A DNA stretch of 8,547 nucleotides from Candidatus Gerdarchaeota archaeon (GTDB lineage: Archaea > Asgardarchaeota > Heimdallarchaeia > JABLTI01), in assembly GCA_016840905.1 (NCBI GenBank), contig JAEORM010000138.1, positions 1-8,547 of the forward strand. Reading direction: 5' to 3'. The position numbers and the translations under genes are program-made. The notes under the pieces were generated by a model. It saw nothing but the letters and a program-made list of their open reading frames with translations. It had not been told where the DNA came from and did not search any database. Within the stretch, counting starts at the first letter, position 1. The number at the start of each line of letters is the position of its first letter. Positions 1 to 5,312 of the stretch are shown here, piece by piece.

Positions 1-206
1 ACATTTTCAGCTAAAAGATTTCTTAGGTGATAAGTAGTACTCTCATAAGTAAAGCCAGTATTATTTGCAATCTCTCGAGTAGAGAATTTTTTAGTGCTAT
101 TATTAAAAAGAAACTCCAGGATTTGATTTCGCATTTGGAGTCCCTTACGTGTGTTACGTTTCTCTCGAAGTATTGCTTCAGAGCGTTCGATCTTTTCTTT
201 CGGCAT
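1..206 (-). CDS. Winged-helix DNA-binding protein, N-terminal part (runs off left edge)
   Basis: This is the start of a gene read leftward; only 68 codons are inside the window. The translation begins MPKEKIERSEAILREKR, a basic charged helix. It is followed by a helix-turn-helix: a first helix around residues 26-35 (RNQILEFLF), then FSTREIANNTG (41-51) as helix 2 and turn, and YESTTYHLRNLL (54-65) as the likely recognition helix. This pattern is typical of winged-helix regulators of the ArsR/MarR/LexA-like type, which bind promoter DNA. The ATG at 204-206 was chosen because the frame is closed by a TAG about 40 nt upstream and no other ATG lies between; a TTG four codons upstream is possible. 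No clear ribosome binding site is visible. It is divergent from the GalT-family gene and could regulate it, but nothing in the sequence proves that. The effector domain is outside the window. Confidence 0.75.
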   Translation of the reverse strand, partial: MPKEKIERSEAILREKRNTRKGLQMRNQILEFLFNNSTKKFSTREIANNTGFTYESTTYHLRNLLAEN

Positions 207-309
207 AGGTTTCAACTCAATTATGCCATTAAGTAATTGTATTATTACATACTAATTTACTTTTTTGGTCAAAGATTAATCCAATTTGTTTGATGAGATA
301 TGAGCTATT

Positions 310-318
310 TTTTATATT
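310..318 (+). promoter_or_regulatory. Candidate TATA box for the GalT-family gene
   Basis: TTTTATATT lies 47-55 nt before the ATG at 365. The same nine bases occur at similar distance before the genes at 3840 and 4778, which supports a promoter role. With normal archaeal spacing, transcription would begin about 25 nt downstream, giving a short leader that contains the AGGAG at 351-355. AT-rich sequence makes chance matches easy, so support is moderate. Confidence 0.35.
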
Positions 319-364
319 GGACTTTAAAACAAATGTAACTCGTATAAAAAAGGAGAAAAAAATA

Positions 365-1495
365 ATGGTCGAACAAGAAAAAATTATAGAAAAAGGTATT
401 GGTTTAATAAAATTCGAAAAAACAACAGCTGCTGCTAAATTAAGAAGCCCATTGGAAGGATTCAAAGAAACTGAGCAAAAAATCGAGTATCGAAAAGATC
501 CTTTGACCAATCATTGGTCCCGAATAAATAAATTACGTGCAGAAAGAGTTATTCAAGCTGCTGCACCAGGTGATAGTTTCGAAGAAAATCTTCAAGCGAT
601 AATTAAAAATTCTGGTCAGAAATGTTTCTTTTGCCCAGAGAATATCACAAAATCAACACCAAAATTTTCCGAGCATTTAGGAATAGGAGAAAGAATAACT
701 ATAGAAGACTTTAATCTTTTCCCCAATTTGTTTGTCTTTTCTGAATATCATGCAGTAGGAACTTTAGGAAAAGAACATTTTACAAGATTACATGAATTCC
801 CAATGGGAATTTGGAAAAAAGCATTATTGGGTTCTATTGCATATTTTAAGGCAGTACATTCTTTTGATAGAAATCAAAAATATCCTAGCATCAATTTTAA
901 TTTCCTCCCACCATCAGCTTCATCAATTATTCATCCACACATTCAAATTATACAAGATGCTCAACCTACAAAATATACTAATTTATTATTTGAATATAGT
1001 AAAAATTATTCTCAAGAAATCAAAAAAATGAAAAATAAAAACACTAGTACAGGAAATTATTGGATCGACCTTATTTTATCTGAAAAAGAAAGTAATGAGC
1101 GATTTATTTGTGAAAATGATTTTATGAGTTGGGTAGCAACTTATTCACCAACAGGAAAAGATGAAATTATGGGGATAATAAAAACACCCAAAACAGACAT
1201 CACAACATTTACTGATTCAGAATGTGAATCATTAGCAAAAGAAATTACTACTGCTTTGAAAGCTTTATTTTTAGGACGAGGAGTCACTTCTGTTAACATG
1301 GCTATGTTTCTTGGTCCTATAGGTGAAGATATCTCAAATAATTATCGTATAATAATCAAAATAGTTAGCCGACCAACCTTAGTACCAAATTATACTGGTG
1401 ACATTGGTTTTATGGAACTTTTACATTCTGAACCAATAGCTGCAGCTACTCCTGAAATTATTGCCCAAACTGTAAAACAATACTTTAGAACTTAA
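365..1495 (+). CDS. galT: GalT-family nucleotidyltransferase (galactose-1-phosphate uridylyltransferase-like)
   Basis: The 376-residue product has the hallmarks of the HIT-superfamily GalT family, which moves UMP between UDP-glucose and hexose 1-phosphate in cytosolic sugar metabolism. RKDPLTNHW at residues 43-51 matches the family N-terminal signature. CFFCPEN (C87, C90) is the usual zinc CxxC, and GKEH (H138) matches the third zinc ligand region. HPHIQ (190-194) is the active-site motif, with H192 the expected uridylylated histidine. FPNLFVF (119-125) fits the conserved FPN segment. The C-terminal half (about 245-376) fits the second domain but lacks the histidine pair that binds iron in E. 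coli GalT. The ATG at 365 is preferred to the in-frame ATG at 290 because AGGAG (351-355) sits 9 nt ahead and the GalT similarity begins after it. A relative such as ADP-glucose phosphorylase is possible. No other Leloir pathway gene is present. Confidence 0.85.
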   Translation: MVEQEKIIEKGIGLIKFEKTTAAAKLRSPLEGFKETEQKIEYRKDPLTNHWSRINKLRAERVIQAAAPGDSFEENLQAIIKNSGQKCFFCPENITKSTPKFSEHLGIGERITIEDFNLFPNLFVFSEYHAVGTLGKEHFTRLHEFPMGIWKKALLGSIAYFKAVHSFDRNQKYPSINFNFLPPSASSIIHPHIQIIQDAQPTKYTNLLFEYSKNYSQEIKKMKNKNTSTGNYWIDLILSEKESNERFICENDFMSWVATYSPTGKDEIMGIIKTPKTDITTFTDSECESLAKEITTALKALFLGRGVTSVNMAMFLGPIGEDISNNYRIIIKIVSRPTLVPNYTGDIGFMELLHSEPIAAATPEIIAQTVKQYFRT

Positions 1496-1533
1496 AATAA
1501 TAGTAAAAAAAAGGATATAATCAAAGAACAATA

Positions 1534-1566
1534 TTTTTTTACTATAAAATACTCTTATTAGAGTAT
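1534..1566 (+). terminator. T-tract and small hairpin after the GalT-family gene
   Basis: Seven Ts (1534-1540) lie about 40 nt after the stop codon, as expected for an archaeal T-tract terminator. Just downstream is a perfect 7-bp stem: ATACTCT (1549-1555), loop TATT, AGAGTAT (1560-1566). The hairpin follows rather than precedes the T-tract, so it is not a bacterial-style intrinsic terminator and may have another role. Confidence 0.4.
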
Positions 1567-1684
1567 CTTCCCATAAAAACATATTTATAAAAAAAGACCA
1601 TTTGAAAATTTATGTATAATGTTATCTAAACAAATAAAATTAAAAGGAAACGACTAGAATAAAGCATATGGAGATAAACTAAGT

Positions 1685-2650
1685 TTGAGTTTTCTAAGAA
1701 GATTAATTACAGCAGATAGGAAAAAAACACCTGAAGGCGAACTGGAAAAACAGCATGTAGCGATTATAGGTCTTGATGCAGCCGGAAAAACAACAATTAT
1801 GAAAAGAATACTTAGATCAGAATATACACTATCAAAGCCTACTTTTGGTGTAAATATTGAGGTTTATAGGTATCGAACACTTGAATTTGTCGTCTGGGAC
1901 TTGGGGGGACATGCACCTATCCGCAAAACTTTGTGGAAAAAGTTTGTAACAAAAGCATCAATAATTGTCTTTGTAGTTGATGCTGCTGATCAAAAGAGAT
2001 TTAGCTTAGCAAAAGAAGTATTTTATGAGTCTTTAGATAATACAGATCCAGATGCGCCAATATTATTCTTAGCAAATAAATCAGATAAGGAAGATGCTGC
2101 ATCATCAGTTGAAGTGATGGAAGCCTTAGAACTTCATAAAATGACTCGTGGTGAACGACCATTTAATATGTTTAGATGTTCTGCTCTTACAGGCGAAGGA
2201 TTATTTAATGCTTGGGATTGGCTCGTTGATGTTGTTTCCAAGGATAAAGCAATTCCCACCTGGCATGTTAAAATTTCCTCTGCTGTTGCTTTTGATTCAA
2301 ATGGTAAAGAACTTGATCATGCAATTTTTGGCAATCCTTCAGTGCAAGCTCAAATAGCCAATGCTTATAGAGAATCTATAAGGGAAACAGAACGCTTTGC
2401 TAAACAGATGAAGGATTATAATGAAGCTGTTACTGTACTTGAAATTATGGAAAATTTCCAACTTGTTATTACTAAGAATAAGCTGTTTGTTCTTGGCATG
2501 TTAATTGATGTAAATGATCCAGTTAGTCGTGTTCTGACAATTTCTAGTCGAATTTTTGAAGCAATAGAAATGGATTACCTTAAAGGACATCCTGTTTCAT
2601 TAGAAAAAGTCATTTCTAATTATTTCCCCTTAGATGCCATTTCTGGTTAA
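1685..2650 (+). CDS. Arf/Sar1-like small GTPase with C-terminal roadblock/longin-like domain
   Basis: The 321-residue protein is a GTP-binding switch. G1 is GLDAAGKTT (29-37), identical to the Arf P-loop. Switch I is PTFGVNIE (52-59, T53). Switch II is WDLGGHAPIR (71-80); the catalytic Gln of Arf is replaced by His76, as in Sar1. G4 is NKSD (131-134) and G5 is CSAL (165-168), followed by the Arf-like TGEGLFNAWDWL. The start MSFLRRLI could form an amphipathic membrane-binding helix as in Arf/Sar1, but there is no Gly2 for myristoylation. Residues about 195-321 form an extra domain beginning with strands and the turn FDSNGKEL, then a long helix and more strands, consistent with a roadblock/longin (profilin-like) fold; this assignment is by pattern only. 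The TTG start is chosen because GGAG at 1670-1673 precedes it and no early in-frame ATG exists. The next gene is its paralogue. Nucleotide binding looks certain; the cellular role is unknown. Confidence 0.9.
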   Translation: MSFLRRLITADRKKTPEGELEKQHVAIIGLDAAGKTTIMKRILRSEYTLSKPTFGVNIEVYRYRTLEFVVWDLGGHAPIRKTLWKKFVTKASIIVFVVDAADQKRFSLAKEVFYESLDNTDPDAPILFLANKSDKEDAASSVEVMEALELHKMTRGERPFNMFRCSALTGEGLFNAWDWLVDVVSKDKAIPTWHVKISSAVAFDSNGKELDHAIFGNPSVQAQIANAYRESIRETERFAKQMKDYNEAVTVLEIMENFQLVITKNKLFVLGMLIDVNDPVSRVLTISSRIFEAIEMDYLKGHPVSLEKVISNYFPLDAISG

Positions 2651-2656
2651 AGGGGT

Positions 2657-2675
2657 GTTTTCTCTTTCTTTTTTT
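2657..2675 (+). terminator. Pyrimidine/T-rich tract after the Arf-like GTPase gene
   Basis: A pyrimidine-rich stretch starting 7 nt after the stop codon ends in seven Ts (2669-2675). A second run of six Ts follows at 2704-2709. T-tracts at this distance are the usual archaeal termination signal. No hairpin is needed or seen. Confidence 0.45.
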
Positions 2676-2720
2676 ACATTAGTTATACCTACCGATACTC
2701 TTATTTTTTAGTCAGATTGA

Positions 2721-2730
2721 TATTAAATAG
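2721..2730 (+). promoter_or_regulatory. Possible TATA box for the second GTPase-like gene
   Basis: TATTAAATAG lies 53-62 nt before the ATG at 2783, the same distance range as the other candidate TATA boxes in this window. The overlapping downstream TATAATTTA is an alternative. Support is positional only. Confidence 0.25.
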
Positions 2731-2782
2731 TATAATTTATTTGAAGGTAGAAATGGTTTAATTGTAAATGGGAGATTAAAAT

Positions 2783-3667
2783 ATGAAAAATATGAAGAAG
2801 TCAATTGAAGCATTTACCAATTACTTACAAGCAAAAGAACATACAGTGCCTTGGGTGCTTTTATTAGGAGAAAAAGGTTCCGGAAAAACAACATTATTAT
2901 ATTATCTACTTTCATCAAATCGAGATAAGATTTTCCCAGAAACAGCTTTTAATTGGGTTGATATTTCTTATGGTGCTGAATGGTTCAAACTCATCGATCT
3001 TGGGAGAGAAATTTTAAATGATGAACGAATTGTTGATTTCTTCCTAAATATTGTAGATGGAGTGGTGTATGTTATAAATGGTGAATCCAGTGAATCCTTA
3101 GCAGCTTCTGTCGAAATCTTTCATAAAACAGTAGATAGATTTCCCCCCAATATCCCACTTCTTATATTGGTTAATAAAAAGAATCCTGAACTAGTAGTTT
3201 CTTTAAGTGAAGTATTGAATTACTATGATTTAGCAAGAATTTCTTCACCAATTGAACCACGATCTTTTCATTTTGAAATTTGCACTGTCATGACGGGAGA
3301 AGGTATTTATCGCGCTTTTGATTGGTTTGTCTCAAAACTTATGGCTTATGAAGGATACCATGAATCAGTTTCTGTTCATCGAGTATTAATTTATGATGTA
3401 AATGGATTATTAGATTTTGATGCTCAATTTGTTGAAATTACTGAAGGAGCACAAGATGCTGTTCTAATCACCGGACTTTTATCAGCATTAAATTCTATGA
3501 CAAGAACATTATTCAAAGATTCCAGTTTTTTGGATGTTGTTACAGTTGGTGATTATTCTATGGTTCTTGTTTCTAGAAAACAAAAGATATGCTGTTTATT
3601 TATTGAACGTGGAGGAGCAATAGGTAAAGCCAAACAAATCGCTGAAATGATTTTAGATATCTTTTGA
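2783..3667 (+). CDS. Diverged (pseudo)GTPase with C-terminal roadblock/longin-like domain, paralogue of the upstream gene
   Basis: The 294-residue protein keeps a clear P-loop, GEKGSGKTT (29-37). The rest of the GTPase core is eroded. The WDLGGH of its neighbour is IDLGRE (71-76), G4 is NKKN (131-134, Asp lost), switch I is PETAFNW with no clear conserved Thr, and G5 is CTVM. CTVMTGEGIYRAFDWF (167-182) aligns directly with CSALTGEGLFNAWDWL of the upstream gene, and the motifs sit at the same residue numbers, so the two arose by duplication. Residues about 195-294 (VHRVLIYDVNGLL, then helix, then GDYSMVLVSR and CCLFIERG) look like a roadblock/longin fold. It may bind nucleotide but is unlikely to hydrolyse or discriminate guanine normally; a regulatory or partner role is inferred. 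The ATG at 2783 follows GGGAG (2770-2774) by 8 nt; a second ATG lies three codons in. An in-frame open stretch continues 26 codons past the TGA stop. Confidence 0.8.
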   Translation: MKNMKKSIEAFTNYLQAKEHTVPWVLLLGEKGSGKTTLLYYLLSSNRDKIFPETAFNWVDISYGAEWFKLIDLGREILNDERIVDFFLNIVDGVVYVINGESSESLAASVEIFHKTVDRFPPNIPLLILVNKKNPELVVSLSEVLNYYDLARISSPIEPRSFHFEICTVMTGEGIYRAFDWFVSKLMAYEGYHESVSVHRVLIYDVNGLLDFDAQFVEITEGAQDAVLITGLLSALNSMTRTLFKDSSFLDVVTVGDYSMVLVSRKQKICCLFIERGGAIGKAKQIAEMILDIF

Positions 3668-3778
3668 GAAGAAGGAGAGAAAGGAAGAATTGCTATTGAG
3701 AACTTAGTAGAGGAAAGTAAAAGAGGAGATAATGAAATATCCATTTAGCAAATTTTATTAATAAATGAATACGTTTAG

Positions 3779-3787
3779 TTTTATATT
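3779..3787 (+). promoter_or_regulatory. Candidate TATA box for the longin-like gene
   Basis: TTTTATATT lies 53-61 nt before the ATG at 3840. It is part of a 12-base match, TAGTTTTATATT (3776-3787), shared with the region before the gene at 4778 (4701-4712). The recurrence upstream of starts supports a basal promoter element. Confidence 0.4.
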
Positions 3788-3839
3788 GTAACGATAAAAT
3801 AAGAATAACTCAACATCAAAAAACCAAGGAAGAAAAAAA

Positions 3840-4643
3840 ATGTCAGGTATGGAGTCATCTAAAGAACATTTATTAGGAATTGTATTTGTAACATTTGAAG
3901 ATACAGGTCCATCAGTTATCTACAATGATACTGAATTAACTGATGATCAAACATTAACTCTAGCAGTAGAAGGTATGACAATAGTAGGGTTAGATGAAGG
4001 ATCTTCTGGTGCTACCATGAAAGAAAAGAAAACTCAATTATTTGACACCTTAGATGATAAGAGATCATTTGGACCTTTACCTGTACCAGATGCGCCTAAT
4101 AATCGTGCTATGGCCATTACTTTTGATGTTGAATCAAGTGAATCTTCCGATCATCGTATAAGGGAATTTGGTAGAAAATGCATACTTTTCCTATTATTTA
4201 GTGAAGATTATACGCGAGAAATATTAGATGCCTATGGCTTAATTAAACCTTATTTTTCAGTCATCGTTAGAGATATTACTAATGAAAATGATTTAACTGA
4301 AGCTAATTTGCAAGATCTATCTAAGAAAATGGGTTTATTGTTCTCAGGAAAACTACCCAGAATCTTTACTATTACTGATGATGGGTCACCAAAAGAATTG
4401 ATAGGCAAGAAAATACCTGCTGCAGATGTTTTTATAGTTGCAGATAAAAACAAAAGCACATTATCTATACTTTTTTACAATCCTGATCCGACTGTCTGGA
4501 GACGTAGACAAATATACAAGAGTGCTTCTGAATTAAATTCCAGCGTTTTTAAAAATAAATTGAAAGTTATCTCTGTAACTGAAATAAATGAAATGTCTAA
4601 GATATTAGATAGATTGAATGTTTCTATAGAAAAAATCCACTAA
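3840..4643 (+). CDS. Longin-like protein with possible gelsolin-like C-terminal domain
   Basis: I do not recognise this 267-residue protein as a named family. Its N-terminal part (about 10-145) opens with the strand LLGIVFVTF and then the GP-x-V-x-Y pattern (GPSVIYND, 23-30). A helix follows, then strand MAITFDV (91-97), then RKCILFLLFSEDYTREILD (112-130), a strand-to-helix layout typical of longin/roadblock folds. The GPxxxY start and the later R-x-C-hydrophobic segment faintly recall Nprl2-type longin domains. The C-terminal part (about 170-267), with ADVFIVADKNKSTLSILFYN (195-214) and SELNSSVFKNKLKVISVTE (230-248), resembles gelsolin-like repeats, but the usual Trp-rich strand is absent. 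No signal peptide or membrane segment is present, so it is probably cytosolic. AAGGAAG (3826-3832) is 7 nt before the ATG; an ATG at codon 4 is the alternative. It lies between the Rag-like pair and the Rab-like GTPase, which suggests a GTPase regulator or effector. Both fold calls are inference. Confidence 0.6.
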   Translation: MSGMESSKEHLLGIVFVTFEDTGPSVIYNDTELTDDQTLTLAVEGMTIVGLDEGSSGATMKEKKTQLFDTLDDKRSFGPLPVPDAPNNRAMAITFDVESSESSDHRIREFGRKCILFLLFSEDYTREILDAYGLIKPYFSVIVRDITNENDLTEANLQDLSKKMGLLFSGKLPRIFTITDDGSPKELIGKKIPAADVFIVADKNKSTLSILFYNPDPTVWRRRQIYKSASELNSSVFKNKLKVISVTEINEMSKILDRLNVSIEKIH

Positions 4644-4680
4644 GCGAATAAAAGACTTATGTGGTTTTTATTTATTTTTT
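4631..4680 (+). terminator. Imperfect hairpin plus T-tract after the longin-like gene
   Basis: AAAAATCCAC (4631-4640, the last codons of the gene) can pair with GTGGTTTTTA (4661-4670) through CCAC/GTGG and AAAA/TTTT with one mismatch and a 20-nt loop. A T-rich run continues to 4680. The T-tract alone is adequate for archaeal termination; the stem may be incidental. Confidence 0.45.
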
Positions 4681-4703
4681 ATTAGAAATGACAAAAAGAA
4701 TAG

Positions 4704-4712
4704 TTTTATATT
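4704..4712 (+). promoter_or_regulatory. Candidate TATA box for the Rab-like GTPase gene
   Basis: TTTTATATT lies 66-74 nt before the TTG start at 4778, within the 12-base TAGTTTTATATT repeated before the gene at 3840. Transcription would start near 4735, leaving a leader of about 40 nt that contains the AGGAG. Confidence 0.35.
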
Positions 4713-4777
4713 AAAGAAAAATTCTTATTCATTAAGGTCTAAGAAATCAATATATTTTCATAGGAGAATAAAATCAG

Positions 4778-5305
4778 TTGTCAAAGATAATAGCAAAAGT
4801 AGTTTTTGGTGGGGATGGTGGAGTTGGAAAAACTACTTTAATTCAAAGATATCTCACAGGAGAATTCATTGATACAACAAAATTGACAATTGGTGTTGGA
4901 TTTCATATCCATCAAATGAGCTACCAAGGTAGAGAACTTTCCTTATCTGTTTGGGATTGTGGTGGACAAGAACAATTCAAACAAATGGGTATTTTTGGCA
5001 ATTATTTTCGTGGAGCAGTTGTAGCAGTGTTAATGTTCGACTTAACACGAGCTCTTTCAGTTTCAGGGTTAGACACATGGTATGGTTTTGTGGATAAAAA
5101 TAAGAAAACGGATATAATCCTTGTTGGTGGTAAAAGTGATTTACCACGCGATCCTATTTTAACCGATGACGTAGTTGAAGAAATTATTACAAAATATAAT
5201 GCTTCACAATATATTGAAACCTCTTCAGCTAATGGTTTAGGTGTTGATTTAGTTTTTAATGAAATAGCTAGATTAGCTTTAACAAAAATCACTGATATTG
5301 AATAA
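4778..5305 (+). CDS. Rab/Ras-like small GTPase
   Basis: At 175 residues this is a single-domain Ras-superfamily switch protein. G1 is GDGGVGKTT (12-20). Switch I is KLTIGVGFH with T37. Switch II is WDCGGQEQF (59-67), keeping the catalytic Gln64 but with GGQ, as in Arf, instead of AGQ. G4 reads GGKSDL (117-122), so the usual Asn of NKxD is Gly118. G5 is ETSSANG (147-153), a variant of ETSAK. The overall order and length match the Rab/Ras group better than Arf. The C-terminus ends TKITDIE with no cysteine, so it is not a substrate for prenylation, and no N-terminal lipid signal is seen. The TTG start is supported by AGGAG at 4762-4766, and the P-loop begins only 11 residues in. The stop codon lies 7 nt from the convergent protease gene. 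Effectors and regulators are unknown; the longin-like protein just upstream is a candidate partner. Confidence 0.9.
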   Translation: MSKIIAKVVFGGDGGVGKTTLIQRYLTGEFIDTTKLTIGVGFHIHQMSYQGRELSLSVWDCGGQEQFKQMGIFGNYFRGAVVAVLMFDLTRALSVSGLDTWYGFVDKNKKTDIILVGGKSDLPRDPILTDDVVEEIITKYNASQYIETSSANGLGVDLVFNEIARLALTKITDIE

Positions 5306-5312
5306 TTTCCAT

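Noticed and set aside
27..236. Plus-strand open frame at the left edge
   Set aside because: The opposite strand encodes a convincing winged-helix protein; this frame is its shadow.
290..364. In-frame ATG at 290 as the start of the GalT-family gene
   Set aside because: It has no ribosome binding site, would place the TATA-like element inside the gene, and adds a 25-residue lead with no family similarity. The ATG at 365 has AGGAG 9 nt upstream.
229..510. Minus-strand open frame across the GalT start
   Set aside because: It lies opposite the real gene and its promoter, with low-complexity Phe/Ser/Ile content and no recognisable motif.
281..734. CCAATTTGTTTG present at 281-292 and again at 723-734
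   Set aside because: The second copy is in the conserved FPNLFVF coding segment; two 12-mer copies in AT-rich DNA are most likely coincidence.
1668..1682. ATG just before the Arf-like gene as its start
   Set aside because: It is out of frame and reaches TAA after four codons. Its overlap with GGAG only reflects the ribosome binding site of the TTG start.
2651..2761. 36 open codons in frame after the TAA of the Arf-like gene
   Set aside because: The translation is Phe/Tyr/Ser-rich from a T-tract and not protein-like; it contains the probable terminator and the next promoter.
3732..3761. Nine-codon mini-ORF with a good AGGAG before the longin-like gene
   Set aside because: Too short to judge, and the purine-rich stretch easily creates a ribosome-binding-site-like match by chance. 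It could be a leader peptide, but nothing else supports it.
5002..5292. Minus-strand open frame inside the Rab-like GTPase
   Set aside because: The plus strand carries all G motifs here; the antisense frame has no family features.
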